Source: Chionoecetes opilio (Eukaryota > Arthropoda > Malacostraca > Decapoda > Majidae). From it: a stretch of 64,000 nt of DNA. Numbering within the stretch: the stretch's first letter is position 1; the number at the start of each line of letters is the position of its first letter. A program made the position numbers and the translations under genes. Location of the stretch: contig JACEEZ010002677.1 in the NCBI GenBank assembly GCA_016584305.1, forward strand, positions 66,001-130,000, given 5' to 3'. The notes under the pieces were generated by a model. The model was not told where the DNA came from, made no database searches, and worked only from the letters and a program-made list of their open reading frames with translations. Shown in pieces: positions 43,821 through 53,510 of the stretch.

Positions 43821-44200
43821 AACTACCTTGTCTGTCACGGCGGAGCCGTGTGATGAGTCATGGTGAGATGCCACCGTTCGCCACTCGGCCCATCACCCCA
43901 TAACAAACTCATCACGAGCGGATGGCATTGTATTGCGGATTGGCCTAATTTCATTTGTATACTTGCCCTGTTCAGTTCTTGAGTCAGAAAACATCATATA
44001 TACTCAATTTATGAGTATTTTTATGTATATTGCGTGCTCTACAACTGCCTGGAGGCAGTTGCCTGTTTTTGACAGCTCAACGTCTTTAAGTACGTCATCA
44101 ATCTGCCCGCAGAATGCCAAAAGTTGCCCAAAACAGCTGTTGGAAGTCGCTAGGTCGTGAAGACCGGAAGTTAGCCTCTCTGAATGTAGCCCCTGGCGAC

Positions 44201-44452
44201 TTAACTGTTATCTACGGTAGATGTTGCCGGGAGTAAAAGTGTCGTACACTTCATTACCTCTTACCGAGGCTCAAGGAATATCGTTAAGGTTGACATTATT
44301 GAAGGCACAGCAAAGAGTAGTAGCGTGATTGTCTGTATTACACATTGATATCTAATTGTTTTGAGCTCTTAGAATGGCCTAGCATTGTTTTCTAACTTAT
44401 ATATGGATTTGCATGATATCAAACTGAAATGTTTAGGGCGCTATGAAAATGT
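44201..44452. other. Unassigned stretch
   Basis: No element recognised; 'CTGTTATCTACGGTAGA' near 44207 has a reverse counterpart near 37158. Confidence 0.3.
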
Positions 44453-44695
44453 GTAGTGGTTAGCACGCTCGGCTCACAACCGAGAAGTCCCGGGTTCGAT
44501 CCCCCGGGCGGAGCGAAGACAGATGGGTGGTCTTTCTTAAAACCCGAGCCCCTGTCCACCCAGCAGTGAATGGGTACCGGGTGTTAGCCGGGGGTTTGTG
44601 ACCCCCCTCCCGGGGTGGTGGCTTCGGCCAACACTAAGCTGCAGCGGTAGATCACTACGGCTCTGAGGAATTATCCTCTAAACAAACAAACACAC
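44453..44695 (+). mobile_element. tRNA-Val(CAC)-derived SINE, family B, best copy
   Basis: The head GTGTAGTGGTTAGCACGCTC has a perfect A-box. The anticodon arm CTCGG-CTCACAA-CCGAG has a 7-nt loop with CAC at the anticodon place. The T-arm region GTCCCGGGTTCGATCCCCCG has a perfect B-box. No acceptor stem pairs with the 5' side, so it is not a working tRNA gene. The body runs to GGTGGTGGCTTCGGCCAACA and on to an AC/A-rich tail (AAACAAACAAACACACAAAT). Confidence 0.85.
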
Positions 44696-44699
44696 AAAT

Positions 44700-44890
44700 A
44701 TGCAGTAATAAGAATGCACTTCTGGATCTAACACACACAGATAAGATGAACCATATTGTATCCAGGAAGGAGGATTTTATGAACAAATATCTTGTCGCCC
44801 AGTAGCTTAAAATTGTTCTTACTGGGCGACAGTTTTTCATCACTGGGAGACATTTTGGTCGCCAAGAATTGTGATGTTAAAGAATGCACT
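44700..44890. repeat. Dispersed repeat with GTCGCCCAGTA hairpin, copy 1
   Basis: ATGCAGTAATAAGAATGCAC to GTGATGTTAAAGAATGCAC is about 90% identical to 50998-51180. It contains the hairpin GTCGCCCAGTA..TACTGGGCGAC (44794-44830). A half-site TACTGGGCGAC also lies at about 50884. Confidence 0.82.
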
Positions 44891-45134
44891 GCGTCGGACA
44901 CCACCCACAGAGCTACATGTGGGGCCAGGTGGGCGTGAGCCAAGAGAGAAAAAGGAAGAACAGTCAAGTTTTCAACTTTAGCTCGGCCTTCGCTTTAACA
45001 TGAAGCTCGTGCGCGAGGGTGAGCGAAAAAAGTCGCCACTGCCGAGTGTGGCTGACACTCTGCGGTGACGCCCTGCCATACTTCACTAACTTACTAGACT
45101 TTTATGCAATATTATTTTTTTAAATTATTATTAC

Positions 45135-45723
45135 CAGTGGCGGCTCGTGATAAAATAAAAGGGGGGACTGCAGCTTCACACAACAGTAGGATACATAAAT
45201 TTTACCTATCTCAGGTATGAGTTGTAGTTGATGTTCACGGATTTCAGGGCATGGTAGTAGTGGTGGTGGTAGAAGGGATGGTGGGGGTGGTAGTGTTGGC
45301 AGTAGAGGGGATGGCTGAGGTGGTGATGGTAGAATTACAGTATTACTTGAAAATAAAGTCAGTACCGCTTGATTTTGCCGCCGCCCACCGTCACTATGCA
45401 CACCGTCTACACGCACTGGGGACGAGACTAAAAGCTGGGGGACGAGACTAAAAAGCTGCACGGCTGCAGCTCTTGGCGTTCACAAGTGGCGCGGCGGCAG
45501 CACAGACATGAATCGTATAACAAATATGAGAGTAACTTACATTTAGGTCTGGTTATAATGAAAATTCACTTAGTAACGTATTGAAAATAACCCATAATGA
45601 CTTTTTATTATGATATATTTGGTAGCTTATCAATTCTGTTGTGTCTCTAAAGACATCATACACCTGGCACTGAGTGTCTGGGGGTGCTGCAGCTCCACAG
45701 CCCTATGCCACGAGCCGCCACTG
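45135..45723. mobile_element. hAT-like MITE, 15-bp TIR, copy 1
   Basis: Starts CAGTGGCGGCTCGTG and ends CACGAGCCGCCACTG. Flanks ATTATTAC and ATTATTAT differ at one of eight bases, consistent with an hAT duplication. The interior has a GGT/AGT-rich tract and 'TGAAAATAAAGTCAGTACCG' but no transposase. It is the mirror image of the copy at 45797. Confidence 0.85.
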
Positions 45724-45796
45724 ATTATTATATTATTATTGTTATTACTGTAATTATCATTATTATCATCATTATCATTATCATTATCATCATTAT
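45724..45796 (+). repeat. ATT/ATC trinucleotide tract between two MITEs
   Basis: Imperfect ATTATT / ATCATT repeats, the apparent insertion target of both neighbours. Confidence 0.9.
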
Positions 45797-46462
45797 CAGT
45801 GGCGGCTCGTGGCATAGGGCTGCAGAGCTGCAGCACCCCCAGACACTCACTGCCAGGTGTATGATTCCCTTAGAAACAACAGAATTAATACACTACTAAC
45901 AAATATATCACAATAAAAAGTCATTATATGTTATTTAATTATTTTCAATACGTTACTAAGTGAATTTTCATTACGCAAAACCAGACCAAAATTTTAGTTA
46001 CTTTCATATTTGCTGTAGTACGCTTCATGTCTGCGCCGCCGCCGCGCCACTTGCGAACACAGTGAGCTGCGGTCAAGGCAGCTAAGTCTCGTCCCTCTCA
46101 TGTTTACAGTGCGTGTGGACGGTGTGGTGATGGTGTTTTCTTTAATTACCCTATGACTATGGGAAATCGAATGAAGTATTTGCAAAGCATCAACTTATCC
46201 CAGCTGACATTAAATGAAAAGACTGAAATCAAGCGGCACCGACTTTATTTTCAAGTAATACTGTAATTCTACCATCACCACCTCAGCCATCCCTTCTACT
46301 ACCACCTCCACCATCCCTTCTACCACCACCACCACTACTACCATGCCCTGAAATGGGCCGTAAACCTCCACTACAACTCATACCTGAGTTTGGTAAAATT
46401 AATGTATCCTTATGTGTGAAGCTTGCAGTCCCTCCATTTCATTTTATCACGAGCCGCCACTC
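45797..46462. mobile_element. hAT-like MITE, copy 2, inverted relative to copy 1
   Basis: Starts CAGTGGCGGCTCGTGGCATA and ends TCACGAGCCGCCACT. Read in reverse complement it follows copy 1 throughout (GGTGTATGAT, 'CAATACGTTACTAAGTGAAT', 'GTAATACTGTAATTCTACCA'). The right flank does not show a clean 8-bp duplication. Confidence 0.83.
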
Positions 46463-48249
46463 ATGATCATTATCATTGTAGTTATTATTTTTATTATTAT
46501 TATTATTACGTATTAAATGATTATCCTTATCATTGTAGTGGAAGACGCTGGAGAATATCGAGGAGGGTTTGCACTGCCAGGCTGTTTTCTGCCTCTAATA
46601 ATAGTGTGTTTGATGGTAGGACACTCATCTTATACAGGAGACAACAAAAATTATATAAAAAAATATAATCAGTGAATGATATGTGAGAGTCTATAGATTC
46701 CGACGCGCAGATGAAACAATTGGTGAGTTGATTGATGTCGTAATGACAACTTGACATGATTGAGCCGTAGGGCTACCACGTAATCTCGTCAATTTGAAAG
46801 AGCTCAGTTGAAATAAGTCGTGGTGTCGAGCATACAGACCTTAATTCATTTACGGGCAAATATGTTGAAATAGTATATTTATAAATTATATGCGTAACAT
46901 TACGAGCTTGACTCAATCATGTAAAAATGCAATTACAAGACAAGAACAAGATAAGAGAATTACCCTCCATCGCTGCATGGCATCGAGATATGGGTCAGAT
47001 TGGTTTTGTTCACAGCATGCCTGCAAGGCTTGTCACTGAACACTGGCGGATTTTCGGAAAAGTTTTTTTTGGGGGGGGATGGGGGGCCCACGAAGACCTG
47101 AGAACCCATGGACTGACGCCTACCGGGGTAGGCCTATCCTATATATGCCTGCACTGTACAAGTACACACACCCATATCATTATTATACGCAGCGCAAAAT
47201 ATTATTCTGGTTAAAAAGTATGCGTATATATAGAAGCCTGGAAGTGGCATGCAAGCGCAGGGGATGAGTGTTTTCAGACATTTTGTGTGAGGCCAAACTG
47301 CACGATTTTTCCTTATGTAGGTGGAGGCCCTTGGCCCCGGTGCCCCCCCCCCCCCCCTAAATCCTGTCATTGAATATCTCCTTCAAATATAACAAAAACA
47401 AAGGGAAACAAATGTCATGTAGTACGGTACGAGATCTACGTATATGAGCATAGTATATACTTGAAAGCGTACATCTTCTTTTTCCATTCTAGTCTTATTT
47501 TGTTTCTTACGTAGTACACTTGTTCAGCGAGATATGGAAACTGTCACTAATCTATATTCATCTGCTGATATAGCTATATCGATCTGCTGTTAAGGTGTTT
47601 CTCTTTCTTCTCCTTTTTTTTCATCACACATAATTATGGTGGGCTATTTATGACTACGATCGTTGGTTTAGTGTACTTGGCTTCGTCCAAAACAAACATA
47701 TTTTCTCCTACAAAATAAGTCCATAGCCTCCTTTGTGGCCCAGCAAGCCCTCACCACAGAGAGTGGGAACAGGTTACCATTGGAATTATTGATTTCCGTC
47801 CTGCCATCACACTACATGGAGAGATGCCATGCCCTTAGAGGTGGCAAAGTAATCTAGTAAATGAAGGAATATATTTGTATAGTTATTCATTATAAAGGGC
47901 GTTTTTTTGTTCATTCCAACATTGGGAAGATTATTTGGTCCGCGGTCTCTGTCCTCGCCCCACCCTTGCCACGGCTGCCACACCGCCCTCACACTAGTAC
48001 AGCACCTATTCCCCCACAAACCTCATGATTACACACTGAATTATTATTAACAACTAACTTAAACGTTGATATTAAGGAAAAGGGAAATCATATTATTTTA
48101 GCCCGTGTATATAAAATCAATGTCACTACCAGATCGGCATGATTTCTCGCCTTGTAAATCTAGCTTCCCACTCAGATACAATCGAAAATAACCAGCTGAA
48201 GGGATGATTTTATAAAGAAATAGGTATGCAGTATTTAATTTAATATTTC
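46463..48249. other. Stretch without recognised gene or element
   Basis: AT-rich; short ATT tract near 46485-46510, C run of 16 near 47342. No splice-consistent exon. Confidence 0.3.
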
Positions 48250-48504
48250 TGTGTTTTCTAGAGGTCATTTTTGTGTAGGGTTGGGAGTATTGAGTGAAGA
48301 GAGGGCCGTGTCTGTGTTGGCATCAGTGTGTGCAAGATGGCGGGTAGTGGTCCGTGGTGTGGTGTGTGAGGACGGTGTTTGGCCCTTCCTCCGATCCGTG
48401 CTGTGTCTGCCTCCCCCGCACCAGTGTCCGCGTCCTTGTTAACCTATCCTGGTGACCTATCGCAGCCGAGGCGTGCGTCGGGGAGCCCCTGCAGCCGTCC
48501 TGAA
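48250..48504 (+). promoter_or_regulatory. Candidate promoter / first exon with YY1-like motif
   Basis: A shift from AT-rich to GC-rich sequence with several CpGs. CAAGATGGCGGGTAG at about 48333 resembles the YY1 core AAGATGGCGGC often found at transcription starts. The frame from that ATG is only a few codons long (stop in GTGTGTGA). GAA-GTGAGT at about 48503 could be a splice donor. GC-rich sequence continues to about 48900. No downstream coding exon was found before 64000, so this is tentative. Confidence 0.25.
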
Positions 48505-50334
48505 GTGAGTAGCACAAGCAGGTGAAGTCATTTTGCATTCAATCATCAACCATTTGTCCAATCGATCAGTGGCCACAGCGATGCCGCCTCCCTGCCCTGG
48601 CGTGGCTGACGGCCTGCACACATGTCCTGCAGGATCCCCACGCCCTGCACAACACTTATACAGGCGGTAAACAGGTGGACAGGGGGAGAAAGGCCTGCGT
48701 GGAGGGTGTAATATGGCAGGCCCGCTCTCTCTCTCCCTTGTGTGGGCGAGCCGCGACCTGCTCAGCCTGCCTCGTCCTGCACTGCCTGCCTGCCGTATTA
48801 TCGACCTTGCGGCGGTGTTGTGGCGTCCTTGCCCTGTCATGGGTGTCCTGCCCCAGCTGGGTGAGGCAGGCAGCCAGGGTACAGCGGGGGCAGGCAGAGA
48901 CGTAGCCTTTTTTTTTTAGGTTTTCCTCTCGGGTGGTTGTGTTGAGTGGGTTGTGGTGGTGGTGTTGGGGTGAGGGCTGAGCAAGGTCGTGTGGGGATGG
49001 GGTGAGAGAGAGAAGTTATGGTGTTAGTTTCCTTTCTTTACGTGTGTGTGTGTGTGTGGTCGTGAGTTCATTGTGTGGTTGTGTCCGTCTCATCCTGCCA
49101 GCCAGGTGATCTGTCGCCTTGTTTATCTGTGAGTAGCTGTGTTGTGCTGGCTCAGTTTGGGCTTACAACGTATTCTCCCGCTGGTGGCGTGGAAAAGTCC
49201 TTTATGCAGATCATTAGTCTTGTCTCGCCTCTGTATTAGTCTATCCTGTCGTTCTTTGTATATTCATCTGTAAACAAGCTGTATTTATATTATCTATTTT
49301 GGTTCTACTGCAGCTTAATACATTACAAGGCACGTAGTTATAACCGTCCTCAACTTGTAATCTGACAATTTGCAGCATTTCTAACCCCTACCACATCTGT
49401 CGGAAATGAAAGATAACACAAGGGTTTGCGGGGGCGAACCCCCCCCCCCCCCCCAGCGAGGTTAGGTTAAGCAATCTCCGCCCAGGGTAGGTTAGTTAAC
49501 TAGCGGGGCGTCTAGGGGGCAACGCCCCCCTCCCCCAGTTATGTCAGGAGGGTATTGGTCAATAGGGAGTATTGCACTGAACTGCAGTTTTACCTCCATT
49601 TTATGGCAGCTTTCCCAGGGAACATGTGAATTGGGGACTTTTAAAATTGATATTTCATAGGTGAATTCTATCCCTATCTAGTATTCATTACTATTGTCAG
49701 TCATGTTAGCTGCGTTGGAAGGCCCGTGCATTATGAGGTGGGATGAAGGGTATTGCAATCACCAGAATATTGGAGATTGCTTAACATTACAAGACAAACC
49801 AAAGATGTTATCAGAGGCATTTTTATAGATTGAAGTCAATGAAAATAAAACCATGGCATGTACTAAATATACCAAACAAAAAATTTGGAAGCTTGTGATA
49901 ACTAAGAATGATTATCCGACTAATATTGCGGCAGCCGGGGTGGCAACTGTTTGCCACTTGAAGGCACGGCATCATGATCATGTTTGTATCTTGCTGACAC
50001 TACTGCCGGTGGAATATTGAGATGACAGTCATAAGTCAGTGAATACAGGCCTCATATAACCCACTTTTGAGGACAGACTCACCTTATCTTATATTATAAT
50101 GACTATACTCATAAAGGAGTGTATGCATGTGAAAGTCATGGCCCCAGCAAGAACATGGCTTATCTGCATTCATTAAAAGATATCCTAATCACTCAGAGCT
50201 TCTTGTGGACTGATATTACATTGTTCAACTGATAAGAAGTACTTGATAATGTCTCCACACACAGCTCCCACTATCGCCCTTATCACTCGTCTTATCGCCA
50301 CTGTAGGAACGCGAAAGCTGATAGGTATTTTCCC
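48505..50334. other. Stretch without firm features
   Basis: GC-rich until 48900, then mixed. A short GT tract is at about 49042. A TTAGG-like scrap (GAGGTTAGGTTAAGC) and GGGGGCAACGCCCCCC hairpin lie at about 49459-49535, resembling the FB4 interior. Confidence 0.35.
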
Positions 50335-50339
50335 CTTTT

Positions 50340-50486
50340 TTCCCCCTAACCCTCAAGCTAACCTAACCCTCAAACTAACCTAACCTAACCCTCAAACTAA
50401 CCTAACCTAACCCTCAAACTAACCTAACCTAACCCTCAAACTAACCTAACCTAACCCTCAAACTAACCTAACCTAACCTACCCTAA
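50340..50486 (+). repeat. CTAACCTAACCCTCAAA tandem repeat
   Basis: About six units of ACTAACCTAACCTAACCCTCA and variants, a CCTAA telomere-like composition with a fixed CTCAA insert. Confidence 0.93.
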
Positions 50487-50541
50487 GAAAAATTTAATGT
50501 TTGCACAGCATTTCATTGTTACTGTCACACGCGTTCTGACC

Positions 50542-50547
<6 letters not shown>

Positions 50548-50586
<39 letters not shown>
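50548..50586 (+). repeat. (AAT)n microsatellite
   Basis: About twelve AAT units followed by TTTTATTCTC, the same junction as near 80-92; a shorter AAT tract is at about 50701-50725. Confidence 0.9.
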
Positions 50587-50997
50587 TTTATTCTCACCCG
50601 AAGGCATACAAGAAAAACAACAACATAATATATAGACGAGGGAATGAACTTAAGTACTAAAGCAAATAATTGATAATAGCTAGTATATACGTACCTCTAT
50701 AATAATAATATAATAATAATAATACTTTTAATATCACCCGGAAATATAGAAACAGTAGGTGAAAAATACTTTAATCCAGACCCAGTCATGTTCTAAATAT
50801 TAGCCCCCCCCCCTTATTTTGTATTGTTATTAATTTTTTGGTCATGGAAGTGTGAAGGGGGGGGTGCATTTTTTAAGCAATCTTACTGGGCGACATTCTT
50901 TGGATAGCCAGAAAGGTAAAGGCCTACCTGTTAAAATATAGTTTTTTGGATACATCAACTTCACCCTTTTGTATGTTGTGTATAAATAAAGATCATA

Positions 50998-51182
50998 TGC
51001 AGTAATACGAATGCACTTCTGGATCTAACACACACAGATAAGATGAACCATTGTATCCAGGAAGGATTTTATGAACAAATATCTTAATTGTCGCCCAGTA
51101 GCTTAAAATTGTTCTTACTGGGCGACAGTTTTCCATCACTGGGAGACATTTTGGTCGCCCAGTTGTGATGTTAAAAAATGCC
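50998..51182. repeat. Dispersed repeat with GTCGCCCAGTA hairpin, copy 2
   Basis: Second copy of 44700-44890, with hairpin at 51090-51126. Both copies read in the same direction. Confidence 0.82.
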
Positions 51183-51449
51183 CTGGGTGGGTGGGTGTGG
51201 TTGCCTTGAAGTGGGTAATGGTCATCTTTTAGAAATGAATTGTAATGTAGGTAGTTTAGGATGGCTTTCATATGTAATGGTTAGTTCAAGAAGTTTGATA
51301 GTGGGATGTTGGATTAGAATCAGCCACGATGAACTAAGGGGCTTTGTGATGAACAGCTTTTTTTTAATGAATTGTAATATAGACTAGGTAGTTTAGGATT
51401 GATTTTATTAGTTAGTTTAAGGAAGTTTGATAGTGGCATGTTGGATTAA

Positions 51450-51652
51450 CCCCTTGAGACCCAGAACGTAATTTCCATTGTAATTTGGGTACCATTTAGA
51501 CAATTTTAATGAATATATGCTAGATTTTATAGATATGACATGTTCAGTATCCTTGTTCACTAGCTAATTTGGTATATTTAGTTAGTTTTCGTAATTTTAT
51601 GGCGAACAACATACAATTTTATATAGCAAAGAAAGATCTGGTTGTGAAAGGA
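51450..51652 (+). mobile_element. 205-bp TTAA MITE, copy 1
   Basis: TTAA at 51446-51449 and 51653-51656. Starts CCCCTTGAGACCCAGAACGT and ends GATCTGGTTGTGAAAGGA. The inner 'TCCATTGTAATTTGGGTACC' is shared with the copies at 51960, 59129 and 62483 (reversed). Confidence 0.85.
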
Positions 51653-51844
51653 TTAAGATCAGCTATGGTGAAGTATGGTGTCTTATAGTGGATTTTTGTT
51701 TTTCAAGGACGCTGCAGTCTAAGGGGGAGGTCAGAGTGGGTTTCTACTGGGTACTAGGGTCAAGAATGATGTGTTTTATGGTGTCTTCATAGTGTGAGAA
51801 TATCAGTACCCCTATTTAGTATTTGCACACCTAGTCAATTTAGT

Positions 51845-51935
51845 ATCACCTTTTTTTTATATATTTTTAAACATCACAAAGGACTGGCCAAGGGCAAAAA
51901 GAAAAAAAAAAACCTACTCTTGACACCTGTTTCTT
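51845..51935 (-). mobile_element. LINE 3' end, family 2, fragment
   Basis: 'ACATCACAAAGGACTGGCCA' then AGGGC is the reverse of the tail at 25990-26030. Very short. Confidence 0.5.
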
Positions 51936-51959
51936 CAGAGCTTCCTTCAAGACAATTAA

Positions 51960-52165
51960 CCCCTTGAGACCCAGAACGTAATTTCCATTGTAATATGACT
52001 ACCATTACATGATTTTTAGTGACTATAAGCAATATTTTATAGATATGACCTGTTTAGTATCCTTGTCCACTAACTAATTTGGTATATTCAGTGACTTCTC
52101 GTAATTATATGGCTCGACAACATACAATTTTTTTATAGCCAAGGAAAAGTCTGGGCGCGAAGAGG
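51960..52165 (+). mobile_element. 205-bp TTAA MITE, copy 2
   Basis: TTAA at 51956-51959 and 52166-52169. Starts CCCCTTGAGACCCAGAACGT and ends GTCTGGGCGCGAAGAGG. Confidence 0.87.
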
Positions 52166-52174
52166 TTAAGACAA

Positions 52175-52383
52175 AGGCTACAACAGTTTGGGTCTCCGTA
52201 TTATAGGATGGATATAGTATTGCTGAAATGAGTGCAGAGAAGGCTGACGAAAGTGATAGCTACTACAGGCGATGCACAACTTTACTAAGTCTTATGAGAG
52301 GAGATAACAGCTTTTGAATGTAGACTCAAGTAACTAGAGTGGGTGTTCAGGATCACAAAGAACTAGAAAGATCATGGCTCAGT
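52175..52383 (+). mobile_element. CR1-like LINE reverse-transcriptase C-terminal remnant, part 1
   Basis: Reads near 52200-52260 as PYYRMDIVLLK and VQRRLTKVIA, the late reverse-transcriptase block also seen at 9460-9510 (IERIQRAATKM). Frames are broken. A foldback at 52384-52708 separates it from part 2. Confidence 0.6.
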
Positions 52384-52708
52384 CTATTTTTTATTTGGTC
52401 AAATGCTAGGAACCACGCCCCTGCCTCCCTTCTATTCTACGGGGCACTGATTGGTGCACTCCTCGATCTCTACCAATCACAAATCTTTACTACTTAACAG
52501 CGCGTGACCACTGACAGCATCTTCACACAGAGGTGCAAATCAAATCCCTCTGTAGTGAAGTTGCTGTCAGTGGCACGCCGCGTTAGTAGTGAAGATTTTG
52601 GATGAGTGTATACGAGGAATGCACCAATCAGCTGCCCCGTTGAATAGAGGGGCAGGCAGGGGGCGTGGCTTCCTTACTGCATTTTTACCATAATAAATAA
52701 AATAGACT
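52384..52708. repeat. Foldback/MITE-like palindrome inside the LINE remnant
   Basis: Arms of about 150 bp: TCTATTTTTTATTTGGTCAA, CCACGCCCCTGCCTCCCTTC and CTGATTGGTGCACTCCTCG on the left have complements on the right (GGGGGCGTGG, AATGCACCAATCAGC, AATAAATAAAATAGA). The centre (about 52540) reads CAGAGGTGCAAATCAAATCC. Confidence 0.8.
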
Positions 52709-52729
52709 AGTAATCAAGGTAGAACAAAA

Positions 52730-53345
52730 AGTATATAGCTGATTCAAACTGCAAAAACGTAGATTTAAAAAACAGATAGAGAGAAACTAGTTCCAATAGT
52801 GGTGGTAAAAATGATAGAGAACTAGTTCACAATAGGGGTAGATGATAGAGAACCTATTCACAAATATGGCTTTATATGATAGGAGAACTAGTTCACAAAT
52901 AGGGTGGTAGATGATAGAGAAACTAGTTCACAAATATGGTGGTAGATGATAGAGAAACTAGTTCACAAATATGGTGGTAGATGATAGAGAGAAACTAGTT
53001 CACAAATATGGTGGTAGATGATAGAGAGAAACTAGTTCACAAATATGGTGGTAGATGATAGAGAGAAACTAGTTCACAAATATGGTGGTAGATGATAGAG
53101 AGAAACTAGTTCACAAATATGGTGGTAGATGATAGAGAGAAACTAGTTCACAAATAGGGTGGTAGATGATTGGAATGGACTCAGTCATGGGGTAGTTAGT
53201 AAAATACGGAATCATTAGGGAGTTTAAAAGGAAGACCAGACAATGTTATATGTAGGGATGCAAGGTGGATGTAGGTAATGTAAGTGTTGCAGGATCTACC
53301 ACGTGTAGGTCTGCCAGCCTCTTGTAGCTTCCTTATGTTCTGATG
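52730..53345 (+). mobile_element. CR1-like LINE C-terminus, part 2, with an internal 37-bp minisatellite
   Basis: RRFKKQIERN is encoded at about 52757-52786, and after the array TNRVVDDWNGLSHGVVS (about 53151-53201), the LINE C-terminal end. About nine tandem copies of a 37-bp unit (52787-53165) sit between 'ERN' and 'NRVVDDW', so the array is an amplification of that coding stretch. The 3' UTR 'CTACCACGTGTAGGTCTGCC', CCTCTTGTAGCTTCCTTATG follows, as at 59340-59415. Confidence 0.8.
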
Positions 53346-53510
53346 TCAAGCTGTTAGTCTCTGTGTTCTCGTCATTGCCTGTGTCGTTATTGGTGTCCCT
53401 GTCATGTCTTGCTGTATTGTTATAAGTGACAGCCAGACTGAACCGTCCACTAAACATCCTTGTATTAGATCCACTGTTTCTGTCATCACTAAACATGCGC
53501 ACGACATGTT

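Larger units (their letters stand above)
42095..44200. repeat. 2.1-kb foldback element with ~340-bp arms and nested palindromes
   Basis: The left arm (42095-42455) and right arm (about 43850-44200) are reverse complements. Outer ends: GCCAGGGGCTACATTTAGAG and CTCTGAATGTAGCCCCTGGC; further in, GGTCTTCACGACCTAGCGAC, GCAGATTGATGACGTACTTA and ATGGGCCGAGTGG pair with their complements. The right arm has a short extra TGCCTGGAGGCAGTTGCC at about 44047. The middle (42455-43850) holds CT/AG-rich and TAG/CTG trinucleotide tracts, a SINE-B scrap (42533-42573) and two units of the AGCCGTG-TIR family. No transposase. Confidence 0.87.

Noticed and set aside
44453..44525. Possible working tRNA-Val gene
   Set aside because: D-, anticodon- and T-arms are recognisable but no acceptor stem forms, and the same unit with its tail recurs, so it is a SINE.
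50340..50486. True chromosome end
   Set aside because: The CCTAA repeats are short, degenerate and flanked on both sides by ordinary sequence, so they are interstitial.
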